64,000 bases of DNA from NCBI RefSeq assembly GCF_008035925.1, contig NZ_CP036264.1, positions 7,473,641 through 7,537,640 on the forward strand. The letters are read 5' to 3'. Every line of letters starts with the position of its first letter. Within the stretch, counting starts at the first letter, position 1. Made by a program: the position numbers and the translations under genes. This DNA is from Stieleria maiorica. Its GTDB lineage: Bacteria; Planctomycetota; Planctomycetia; Pirellulales; Pirellulaceae. Shown one piece after another: positions 9,149 to 17,339 of this stretch. The notes beneath the pieces were generated by a model. The model ran no database searches. It saw only the letters and a program-made list of their open reading frames with translations, and was not told where the DNA came from.

Positions 9149-9345
9149 GTCGACTCACAGCAGCCATCGGGCGACGAAACACGAATGGCATCAGCCGATT
9201 CGCGCAAGCGTTCGGGCCCCAGCGTCGATATAGGCCCGTAGGCTGGCGCCAAACGGCTGATCCCAAGAGGGTTGCGCGGAATTGAAAACGCCAAAAACCC
9301 TACGAGGGAAAACGCGAACGAATCGAACGATTTCGCGCAGCCCAG
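9149..9345 (+). repeat. Family A dispersed repeat, copy 2 (one apical unit)
   Basis: Runs from GTCGACTCACAGCAGCCATC to TTCGCGCAGCCCAG. It has the same ATCAGCCG/CGGCTGAT arms and a single 18-bp apical unit GCCCCAGCGTCGATATAG. Its left boundary extends about 20 bp beyond the GGGCGACGAAAC start, as in copy 4. Confidence 0.9.
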
Positions 9346-9384
9346 CCTCTGCGCGACTGCCTGGAACGGCCGTCGTACCTAACA

Positions 9385-9416
9385 GAAAAGGGCCGTCGCG
9401 ATTGCGACGGCCCTTT
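9385..9416. terminator. Terminator at the 3' end of fusA
   Basis: Perfect 10-bp stem GGGCCGTCGC/GCGACGGCCC with loop GATT. On the minus strand it is followed by TTTTC, so it ends fusA transcription. It may also block read-through from the plus strand. Confidence 0.85.
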
Positions 9417-9460
9417 CAGTTGGCTGCGTTTCGGGCGGTCAATCGATCCGCCCGTCGAGC

Positions 9461-11542
9461 TTACTTGCCTTCCTTTTCGCGGCGCTTTTGCTCGACGATT
9501 TCTTCTTGGACGTTCGACGGCGTTTCGCGGTAGGTGGCCAGTTCCATAGTGAAGGTTCCCTGGCCTTGGGTCATGCTACGCAGGTCGGTCGAGTAGCCGA
9601 AGGTTTCGGCCAGCGGGATCTCGGCGATGATGATGCTGACCCCGTCGACGATGTCGTTGCTGTTCATGATGCCGCGGCGACGGATGACGTCACCGACGAC
9701 GGTCCCTTGGAAGTCCTCGGGGCATTCGATTTCGATCTTCATGATCGGCTCGAGCAGCTTGGGGGCGGCTTGCTTGAAGTACTCGCGGAAACAGCCTTGG
9801 GCGGCCGTGTAGAACGCCTTTTCCGACGAGTCGACTTCGTGGAACGATCCGTCGTCCAGGTCGATCTTGGTGCCCACGACCGGATACTCGGCCAGCGGAC
9901 CCTTGTTCAGGATATCGCGGAAGCCCTTTTCGATGGCCGGGATGTACTGCTTGGGAATCCGGCCACCGACGACGTGATCCTCGAATTCAAAGCTGTCTTC
10001 GCTGATCGAATCCAGCGGGCTGAGCTTGCCGACGATGTGGGCGTATTGGCCCGAACCACCGGTTTGCTTCTTGTGCTTGTAGTTGAATTCGATCATTCGC
10101 GTGGGGCTTTCGCGGTAGCTGACCTTCGGCGCACCGACTTCGATCTCGACGTCGTATTCACGTCGGATCCGTTCGATGTAGACCTCCAGGTGCAATTCGC
10201 CCATGCCGCTGATCAGGATCTCGTTGGTTTCCTCGTCGGTCATCACGCGGAACGTCGGATCCTCTTTGCGGAACCGTTGCAACGCCTTGCTCATCTTGTC
10301 GCCGTCGCCGCGGTTCTTGGGGGTGACCGCGATCTTGATGACCGGATCGGGGACGAACATCGACTCCAGCGTGCACTGGTCACGTTCGACGCCATAGGTG
10401 TCACCGCTGGCCGCGTCGATCCCGGTCACCGCGACGATGTCGCCGGCGCTGGCCGAATCGATTTTTTCACGCTTGTCGCTGTGCATCCGAACGATCTGGC
10501 TGAAGCGTTCCTTGCGACCGGTCCGCTGGTTGATGTAGGTGCCCGCTTTTTCGATAGTTCCTTGGTAGATCCGCATGAACGTCAATTGACCGAATTCGTC
10601 GTCGACGATCTTGAACGCCATGCCGACGAACGGAGCGTCGGGATCCGGTTTCAGTTCGATCTTCTTGGTTTCATCGGCGGGGTCCACGCCGCGGATTTCA
10701 CGATCCAGCGGGCTGGGCAGGTACCGGTTGACGGCATCCAGCAGCGGCTGGACGCCTTTGTTCTTAAACGCACTGCCCATGTAGACCGGGGTGGCACCGC
10801 CCAGCACGGCGTCGCGGGTGACCTTGTAGATCATCTCCAGCGGCACTTCTTCTTCGCTGAGCAACAGCTCCATCATCTCGTCGTTGTACATCGACAGCTG
10901 TTCGAGCATGTGGGCACGTTGGGCAACGCACTTGTCCATCAGTTCGGCGGGAACTTCGCCGACGTCGACGTTTTGGCCTTCGTCGCCCGAGAAGCGATAG
11001 GACTTCATTTCGATCAGGTCGACGACGCCTTCGAACTTGTCTTCGGCACCGATCGGGTATTGCATCAAGAAGGCTTCGGCACCCAGTTTGTCACGCAGCT
11101 GCTGGACGACGCGGAACGGGTTGGCGCCGGTGCGGTCCATCTTGTTGATGAACGCGACGCGGGGCACCTGGTAGCGTTTCATTTGGCGGTCGACGGTGAT
11201 CGACTGGCTTTGCACGCCGCCGACGCTGCAGAGCACCAGCACGGCGCCGTCGAGCACGCGGAGGGAGCGTTCGACTTCGACGGTAAAGTCGACGTGGCCG
11301 GGGGTGTCGATCAAGTTGATCTTGTAGCCCTTCCATTCCAGGCTGGTCGCGGCACTGGTGATGGTGATCCCACGTTCCTTTTCCAGTTCCATGTGGTCCA
11401 TCGTCGCGCCGTCGCCGCCGCCACGGACGTCTTCGATCTTGTGAATTCGACCAGCGTAGAACAAGATGCGTTCGCTGAGTGTGGTCTTGCCCGAGTCGAT
11501 GTGGGCACTGATCCCGATGTTTCTAACTTTCTCCAATTTCAT
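9461..11542 (-). CDS. fusA: Elongation factor G, spd/mtEFG1 type
   Basis: Translational GTPase that drives ribosomal translocation (693 aa). G1 is AHIDSGKT, G2 RGITI, G3 DTPGHVDF and G4 NKMD. The G1 Ser (AHIDSGKT instead of AHIDAGKT), the GAVLVLCSVGGVQSQ segment and the MDHMELEKERGITI switch I resemble mitochondrial EFG1 and the spirochaete/planctomycete EF-Gs grouped with it. I prefer ATG 11542 (MKLEKVRN) to ATG 11551: an AGGTGA lies about six bases before it but abuts the upstream ATG. It is not in a str operon; neighbours are unrelated and a perfect terminator hairpin follows. Confidence 0.95.
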   Translation of the reverse strand: MKLEKVRNIGISAHIDSGKTTLSERILFYAGRIHKIEDVRGGGDGATMDHMELEKERGITITSAATSLEWKGYKINLIDTPGHVDFTVEVERSLRVLDGAVLVLCSVGGVQSQSITVDRQMKRYQVPRVAFINKMDRTGANPFRVVQQLRDKLGAEAFLMQYPIGAEDKFEGVVDLIEMKSYRFSGDEGQNVDVGEVPAELMDKCVAQRAHMLEQLSMYNDEMMELLLSEEEVPLEMIYKVTRDAVLGGATPVYMGSAFKNKGVQPLLDAVNRYLPSPLDREIRGVDPADETKKIELKPDPDAPFVGMAFKIVDDEFGQLTFMRIYQGTIEKAGTYINQRTGRKERFSQIVRMHSDKREKIDSASAGDIVAVTGIDAASGDTYGVERDQCTLESMFVPDPVIKIAVTPKNRGDGDKMSKALQRFRKEDPTFRVMTDEETNEILISGMGELHLEVYIERIRREYDVEIEVGAPKVSYRESPTRMIEFNYKHKKQTGGSGQYAHIVGKLSPLDSISEDSFEFEDHVVGGRIPKQYIPAIEKGFRDILNKGPLAEYPVVGTKIDLDDGSFHEVDSSEKAFYTAAQGCFREYFKQAAPKLLEPIMKIEIECPEDFQGTVVGDVIRRRGIMNSNDIVDGVSIIIAEIPLAETFGYSTDLRSMTQGQGTFTMELATYRETPSNVQEEIVEQKRREKEGK

Positions 11543-12116
11543 CTCATTCACCTAGCTGTCGCAGCCGACCGAAGACGTCTCGGGGACGCGGAAAACAATT
11601 CGCGTCAACTTGTTTATTGGAAAGACCGAGAATGGTGGGTCGGAGCAATTTTGTGTTGTGGGGCACCGATCGATGTGGCCTGGTCTGCCCCGCGAGGGGC
11701 AAAAAGCACAGCCGTTCGGTACGAGGTCTCAGTAACGGGGAAGGGGCGAATTTGGGGCCGGCGATCCGGGCCGCCAGAACCACGCCGAAAAATTTTTGCG
11801 GAATATGGCAAAGGTTGGCCCCAGCGGAAAGGGCAAATTCAACGGGAGGGGCGAACAATTCGACGGGATTTCACACCGTTTTCACGTGATGGCGGTCGGT
11901 TTCCTCTTGCCCAAGGGCGTCGGCCGCGGCATACTCTCCCGCTTCTGTTGACTTCCTTTGGCGAGTCGATGAGCCGCCGGCGGGAACGGTTCCCGCTGAA
12001 AGCTCCAGTCTCACCGACCACTCGTATTGAAGGCGCCGACACCGCTTAAGCTGATTAAGGGTGCCGCAAGCCGCCATGAGTGTCCGATCGCCACCTGTCC
12101 TGTACTGAGCACCATC
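11543..12116. other. 574-bp divergent intergenic region, fusA / rpsR
   Basis: Must hold the promoters of fusA (minus) and of the S18-thioesterase pair (plus). I see no gene, repeat family or strong -35/-10 pair. The half next to fusA is locally A/T-rich (around 11610-11640 and 11790-11810). Confidence 0.5.
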
Positions 12117-12395
12117 ATGCCAGCCCGACCGATGAGCTCGCGTAGCCGAGCCCGAAAACGTTCACGCGTCCGATCCCGCGCCAAAAAACAAGACCCGATT
12201 TTTGTCGACGGTCAACGACCGCGGCCGATGTACGTGGATTACAAGGACGTCGAGCTGCTGAAAAAGATGATCAACCGCCAAGGCCGGATCGTCGGGCGAC
12301 GCAAGAGCGGTTGCACCGCAGTCAGCCAACACGCCGTGACCGCCGCCGTCAAACGCGCCCGCTACATGGCGCTGCTGCCCTTCCAAGGCGACTGA
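12117..12395 (+). CDS. rpsR: 30S ribosomal protein bS18
   Basis: Binds 16S rRNA in the platform of the small subunit. The core [25 protein letters not shown] and [11 protein letters not shown] is the bS18 signature. The basic N-terminal tail ([17 protein letters not shown]) makes it about 15 residues longer than E. coli S18; ATG 12117 and ATG 12132 are both possible, and neither has a clear Shine-Dalgarno. The usual partners rpsF, ssb and rplI are absent. Its stop overlaps the next start (TGATG). Confidence 0.93.
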   Translation: MPARPMSSRSRARKRSRVRSRAKKQDPIFVDGQRPRPMYVDYKDVELLKKMINRQGRIVGRRKSGCTAVSQHAVTAAVKRARYMALLPFQGD

Positions 12396-12820
12396 TGAGC
12401 TTTCGAACTCGCCGGATGGTCGAGTTTCGTGACACCGATGCCGCCGGAATTGTTCACTTTTCGGCGTTCTTTCCGTGGATGGAATCCGCCGAGCACGAAA
12501 TGCTTCGCTCGCTGGGAATCAAGGTCCTGCCCGAATCCCACGACGATCCCTCGGTGACCTGGCCCCGCGTCAGCGTCAGCTGCGATTATGCCAACGTCGC
12601 GAGATTCGAAGACTGGCTGGACATCGACGTGTCGGTGGTCAAAACCGGTCGCTCCAGTGTTCAGTATCGGTTGGCGTTTTCACGCCAGGGTGGCGATGGT
12701 GGGGTGATCCCGATCGCCACAGGGACCATCGTCGCCGTCTGCTGCCGTCTCCGCCCCGGCGGCGGGTTGGAAAAAGCGGTCATCCCCGATGACATCCGGG
12801 CCAAGCTGGATGCGGTTTAG
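12395..12820 (+). CDS. 4HBT-family acyl-CoA thioesterase (YbgC/FadM-like)
   Basis: Small cytoplasmic hot-dog thioesterase (141 aa). The motif FRDTDAAGIVHFSAFFPWME contains the catalytic Asp of the 4-hydroxybenzoyl-CoA thioesterase group, followed by a helix ending at HEMLRSLGI. Substrates of the family are acyl- or aryl-CoA esters; specificity cannot be read here. The ATG overlaps the bS18 stop in TGATG, so translation is probably coupled to the ribosomal protein gene. Confidence 0.88.
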   Translation: MSFRTRRMVEFRDTDAAGIVHFSAFFPWMESAEHEMLRSLGIKVLPESHDDPSVTWPRVSVSCDYANVARFEDWLDIDVSVVKTGRSSVQYRLAFSRQGGDGGVIPIATGTIVAVCCRLRPGGGLEKAVIPDDIRAKLDAV

Positions 12821-12911
12821 GGGTAGGTGCCGCTCTCCACTTCGGGCTGGCATGATCACATCAAACTCAGAACTCGGAACGCATTGCCGGGGTGGCTCCG
12901 CCACACGCGGC

Positions 12912-13115
12912 GGAGCCTGGGTTGCGCGAAATCGTTCGCGTTTTCGTTCGTCGGATTTTGGGGTTCTTATTGTGCGAAACCCTGTTGGGATCAGCCGTTT
13001 GGCGCCAGCCTACGGGCCTCGATCGACGCGGGCCTCTATCGACGCTGCCTTCATCGACTCTGGTGCCCGAACGTTTGCGCGAATCGGCTGATGTCACTCG
13101 TGTATCGTCGTCTTC
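12912..13115 (-). repeat. Family A dispersed repeat, copy 3 (three apical units)
   Basis: Inverted relative to copies 1 and 2. Inner arms CGGCTGAT and ATCAGCCG are present. The apex holds three related units of 18, 15 and 16 bp (each with a GTCGAT core) instead of one. It is preceded by a CTCCGCC/GGCGGAG hairpin at 12896-12920. It occupies most of the 476-bp gap between the thioesterase and the permease gene; 13116-13296 shows nothing else. Confidence 0.88.
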
Positions 13116-13296
13116 CGAGTGCCTCGGCAGGCCGCTCGCTGACGCGTCCCGCTGGCATTTCTGCTTGCCCGCCGGCGAAACTGAGAATTCTGTTCCCAGC
13201 CGGGCAACCATTTGGTGACTCGCTGCGTAGCGATCAGTCGGCGGAAAAGGTCCGTCGCACGCACTCGTCACCCTTCCCTTCGTTGCTGCCCCGCTC

Positions 13297-15087
13297 ATGG
13301 CCCCGTCTGCGCTATCGGCTCCCGCCGCTCTTTCCGCTCTTCCGTTGGACGCTTCGCAATTGTTTCCCGGACCGATGATGCTGGGGCAGATCGCAGACTG
13401 GTTCCCGATTTGGGTCACCCCGATCTACACGATTGCGATCGGATTGCTGTTGGGAGCTGTCGCGGCGGCCGTTTTCTACGCCGCCCTGGCGTTGCTGTCG
13501 TTCATCCCCCCGCTGGGCAAGCTGGCCGATTCATCGACCACCGGGAATATCGCTTCGATCGTGATCGGGGTGGTGTTTGCAGTCGTGCTGTGCGGCCAGT
13601 ACGCGATGTCCGACGAGGGAGCGGTCCAGCCGCTGATTTTGCCCCTGGTTCTGATCGGATTGGTGATGGGGTACGCGGTGGTCTATGGGATGTGGTACCG
13701 CACGCGAGTGGAATGGGGAGAGATTCTGACCGAGGGGATCGTGCCCTACGTGTTGTCCGTCGCGGGGGTTTTTGTGTTGATCGGATTGGCGGGCACCTAC
13801 TTCATTTCCGAGCCCATGCGATTCGTCCGCGCGCTCTCGGAAGTGCATGTGATCGGTGACGGAACGAGGGAAGTTGCGTTGACGATCCCGGGGGCGGATC
13901 CATCGGTCAGTCCCGACGCGGCGACGTTTCACCCGCAATCGATCGAATACGATTTGATCGGGATTTCGGAGTTGAAGATTTCGACCGACAAGACGGTGAT
14001 GCTGTCCGACGGTGCGACGATGGCGGAATTCAGCCGCAACCCGACGCGCGTCGATGCCGGCGAGACGCTGGTGTTTCGCTATGAGGACCGCGATCAGCCG
14101 CCGCTGCCGCAAGATTCGTCGCGGTTCCACATTCAAAACCGCGAACTCGACCCGGCGACCGTCACCATCACCATGACGTCGATCCCCAGGATCCCCGAGA
14201 TGACGCAGGCTGCCGGGATCGGCGGGCTGGTGTTCTTTTTGCTCAGCGGACTGGTCGCGTTTCGCCAAGCCGCCCCGCGAGTCTGGGCACTGGCTTGGTC
14301 GACGGCGAAGAACGAAATGGCGCAGACGCTGTATCTGATCCTGTTGGTCATCGGCGTGGTCGGAGTCGTCATCTTTTCGATTTACCCGTTCAACACGCTC
14401 GGTGACGACATCCGCATGTTCAAGGACAGCAGCGTGACACTGATCATGGTGCTGGCGATGCTGCAAGCGGTGTGGAGTTCGGGGACCTCGGTCAGCGAAG
14501 AGATCGAAGGCCGAACGGCACTGACGGTGTTGAGCAAACCGGTGTCCCGACGCTCGTTTCTGTTGGGCAAGTATGCCGGAATCATCATGTCGGTTGCGGT
14601 GATGTTCGTGATTATCGGGGCAGTCTTGCTGTTGTTGATGGCGTACAAGCCGATCTATGATGCTCGGGAAACGTCCAAGGCGACGCCGATTTGGGAGATC
14701 GGATTTGAGGAGATCATGTCGACTGTCCCGGTGTTGGGGTTGTACTTCATGCAAACGATGGTGATCGCTTCGATCGCGGTCGCCCTGGCAACCCGGCTGC
14801 CGCTGTTGGCCAATTTGATTCTCTGTTTCGTGATCTATGTCATCGGCAACCTGACCCAACCGCTGGTCGCGTCGGCCCAGGGGGAAAACGCGCTGGTGGG
14901 CTTCTTTGGCAATTTGATCGCGGTGATCGTGCCGAATTTGAATGTATTTAACGTTCAAAGTGCGATGGATAGCGGAAGCCACGTGCCCTGGATCTACCTG
15001 GCCGGTTCTTTTAACTATCTTGTATGTTTCGCGGTCGCGATTTGGATGTTGGCGATGCTGTTGTTCGAGGACCGCGACCTGGCATAG
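13297..15087 (+). CDS. ABC-2-type transporter permease protein
   Basis: Integral membrane protein (596 aa) with about four N-terminal membrane segments (residues 30-175), a non-cytoplasmic beta-rich domain (about 185-300) and six or seven C-terminal segments (about 305-590). The C-terminal half has the ABC-2 permease pattern, including EEIEGRTALTVLSKPVSRRSFLLGKYAG, the cytoplasmic loop typical of NosY/GldF-type permeases. No intact ATPase is encoded beside it; the next gene is an ABC-like protein with dead motifs. The start is uncertain: the ATG at 13375 is also possible. Confidence 0.82.
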   Translation: MAPSALSAPAALSALPLDASQLFPGPMMLGQIADWFPIWVTPIYTIAIGLLLGAVAAAVFYAALALLSFIPPLGKLADSSTTGNIASIVIGVVFAVVLCGQYAMSDEGAVQPLILPLVLIGLVMGYAVVYGMWYRTRVEWGEILTEGIVPYVLSVAGVFVLIGLAGTYFISEPMRFVRALSEVHVIGDGTREVALTIPGADPSVSPDAATFHPQSIEYDLIGISELKISTDKTVMLSDGATMAEFSRNPTRVDAGETLVFRYEDRDQPPLPQDSSRFHIQNRELDPATVTITMTSIPRIPEMTQAAGIGGLVFFLLSGLVAFRQAAPRVWALAWSTAKNEMAQTLYLILLVIGVVGVVIFSIYPFNTLGDDIRMFKDSSVTLIMVLAMLQAVWSSGTSVSEEIEGRTALTVLSKPVSRRSFLLGKYAGIIMSVAVMFVIIGAVLLLLMAYKPIYDARETSKATPIWEIGFEEIMSTVPVLGLYFMQTMVIASIAVALATRLPLLANLILCFVIYVIGNLTQPLVASAQGENALVGFFGNLIAVIVPNLNVFNVQSAMDSGSHVPWIYLAGSFNYLVCFAVAIWMLAMLLFEDRDLA

Positions 15088-15197
15088 TGGGTGAACGGAA
15101 AGACAGGTTTTCGCGAAGGCGGAGACCGCCGGCTGGGACCGGCAAGCGATTCGTTCTCCAATGACACCGTGACGTTCATCATCGGGGAGCCGTTGCT

Positions 15198-17018
15198 TTG
15201 AATCGATTCCATACTCTTTCGGCAGCCCGTCGCGAACCGGAGGCGGGCCCGGGCGCACTTTCCTCGTTGCTTTGGGCGACACTTGCCGGCCTGCTGATCC
15301 CCTGTGTGGTCCTGGTGGTCGGGCTGATCTCGTTGTTGCTGGAATCGAGAGAATTGCGTCAGGCGTCGGCGCGGCTGGGGGCGAATTTGTACATCCAGCT
15401 TCCGGCCTCATTTGTCGACCAGCCACCGCTGGTCCAATTGACTCAGCTGACTTCGCTGGCGTTTGCGATGGCGGTGGTGTTGAGTGTGGCGGTGTGGCGT
15501 CATCGCCGTTTGGCCGATCGTCGTGCGGCCGCGATCACCAAGGCACTGCATCAAAAAGTGCTGAAGCAGAGCGTGCGCCGGGCGGAACTGGAGGGCGCCG
15601 CGGCGCAATCGTTGAACGCTCAGAAACTGATCGGTCGACACCTGCCGGCCGTTCAAGCCGGGCTATCGTTCTGGTATCGCTCCATGCCGCGCAGCTTGTT
15701 CCTCTTGCTGGGGTGCGTCGTGCTGGCGTTATTGGTTCACATTTGGTTGGCCGTGGTTGCCGTGATCAGCGGCGTGATGGTTTGGCGGATGTACCGTTTT
15801 GTGCGTGGCAGCGACTTGGACGAAGTCGGTCGGTGGGAGCTTCCCCAGTTGCGTGCCCAAATGGCGGCCTTGGTCGGCCGCGCCCCTAAGATGGCTCGTT
15901 TAAGAGCCCAGGGGATTGCCGAAGCATCGTTTCAGCATGAACTGGACCAGTTGTACCAGAAGCTACGGGAGAAGGACGCCGAACGTGCCCGCGTCTGGCC
16001 GCTGATGTTCTTGGCCGCGTCGGCGGCGATCGCCATCATGGTCATCGGCTTGGGATTGAATTTGCTGGAGACCGAAGCGGGGCTAAGTCTTTCGTCGGCC
16101 GTCGTGCTCGGCCTCTCGCTCGCCGGCGCGGTGACGGGCGTCTGGCGGTTGCAGTCGCTGGGGAAAAAATTGCGTGACAGCGGGACCGCCTGCGATGCCG
16201 TTTATTCCTACTTGCGACGAAGTGACGAAGCGACCCCGTCGGAGCAACGCGTCGGATTGGCCGGGTTGAGAGACGGCGTGGAGTTTCGCGACGTGACCTT
16301 GGTCGATTCCCATGGCCAGCCGATCCTGAATCATATCACGACCGAGTTCACGCCCCAGTCTCTGGTCACGTTGCTCGGAACGGATTCGGTGTCGCCGCAA
16401 GCGATGGTCGAATTGTTGATGGGGTTTGGACGCCCGGGATCGGGAGAGGTGCGGATCGACGGGCTAAGGCTGTTGGAAGTACACCCGGCTTCATTGGCCA
16501 AGAATGTGATGTGGATCGAACCATCCGGCCCGCTGTGGGACGGGACGATCGAAGAGAACCTGGCGGCCGGAAGCGGTGGCACGATCAGCAACGCGGACAT
16601 CGTCGATGCGCTCCGCGAGGTCGATGTCTATGACCAGATCCAACGTCTGCCGGAAGGCTTGTCGACCTACGCGACGGTCGAAGGCGTTTCGCTTTCGACC
16701 GAAGCGACCTATGGGATCGGATTGGCCCGCGCGCTGTTGCATCGCCCACCGATCCTGTTGGTCGGTGAACCGCCGGCCCCCAATGCACAGCTCGCCGACG
16801 ATCCGTGTTTAAAGGCGATCAAGAAGCTGGTCGACCAAGGTTCGTTGGTCGTGATGCTGCCGCGCCGGCTGCAAACGTTGCGGACGGCTGATCGCGTGAT
16901 CCTGCTGAACGGTCCCAACCTGGCCGGCGAAGGCAAACACAGCGACCTGCTGGCCGACAGCGATCTGTATCGCCACTTGAACTACCTGCTGTTCAATCCC
17001 TATCGCCCGGGACGGTAA
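15198..17018 (+). CDS. ABC exporter-like protein with degenerate nucleotide-binding domain
   Basis: 606 residues with the layout of a half-size ABC exporter: a membrane domain (about 25-330, helices near 25-48, 82-100, 165-198, 268-310) and a C-terminal ATPase-like domain (about 358-600). The ATPase motifs are recognisable by position but lost. Walker A is LGTDSVSPQA with no Lys (about 393-402), the Q-loop is WIEPSGPLWDGTIEENL, the signature is SLSTEAT, Walker B is ILLVGEPPAPN with Gly for Asp, and the H-loop is LPRRLQTLRTADRVILL with Arg for His. The frame is fully open, so this looks like a conserved pseudo-ABC protein. The start is TTG with GGGGAG nine bases upstream; no ATG is available. 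Confidence 0.85.
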   Translation: MNRFHTLSAARREPEAGPGALSSLLWATLAGLLIPCVVLVVGLISLLLESRELRQASARLGANLYIQLPASFVDQPPLVQLTQLTSLAFAMAVVLSVAVWRHRRLADRRAAAITKALHQKVLKQSVRRAELEGAAAQSLNAQKLIGRHLPAVQAGLSFWYRSMPRSLFLLLGCVVLALLVHIWLAVVAVISGVMVWRMYRFVRGSDLDEVGRWELPQLRAQMAALVGRAPKMARLRAQGIAEASFQHELDQLYQKLREKDAERARVWPLMFLAASAAIAIMVIGLGLNLLETEAGLSLSSAVVLGLSLAGAVTGVWRLQSLGKKLRDSGTACDAVYSYLRRSDEATPSEQRVGLAGLRDGVEFRDVTLVDSHGQPILNHITTEFTPQSLVTLLGTDSVSPQAMVELLMGFGRPGSGEVRIDGLRLLEVHPASLAKNVMWIEPSGPLWDGTIEENLAAGSGGTISNADIVDALREVDVYDQIQRLPEGLSTYATVEGVSLSTEATYGIGLARALLHRPPILLVGEPPAPNAQLADDPCLKAIKKLVDQGSLVVMLPRRLQTLRTADRVILLNGPNLAGEGKHSDLLADSDLYRHLNYLLFNPYRPGR

Positions 17019-17339
17019 TCGCCCGGTGTCGCGACGTTTCCAAACGTAGCTACCTTCGCCAGAAGGTGGTGCGGACGGAGTGCAGCACGCATCGTTTCAC
17101 CACGCGACTGCAACGATTATCCCAGTCGTGCGGTATTCCGGTCGTCCATCGGTCGCGGGCGACGATTCTTTCCCCATTGCCGGATTCATTTCAGGCACAA
17201 TGAGTGCGTTGACGCAGGTACCCTCGTTCGCACGGTTTCTGAGCTACGCTTGCTCAGCCGCCGCGACGGCGGGCACGTCGGGCGGTTCACGCGTCCCGAT
17301 CCGCTCAAACCGAATCCTCAAACGACGACGGCCGATCCA
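17019..17339. other. Intergenic region with a lone family F arm
   Basis: Holds one family F arm at 17046-17069 (GTAGCTACCTTCGCCAGAAG) 28 bp after the pseudo-ABC stop. The remaining 270 bp up to the next gene show no other structure or gene that I can support. Confidence 0.5.

Noticed and set aside
9488-12049. Very long open frame antisense to fusA (about 850 codons)
   Set aside because: It mirrors the EF-G codons on the opposite strand; long antisense frames are common at this GC content. The translation is low-complexity His/Asp/Val-rich and matches no family, while EF-G is certain.
15198-17018. Functional multidrug ABC exporter
   Set aside because: All nucleotide-binding motifs (Walker A Lys, Walker B Asp, signature, H-loop His) are absent.
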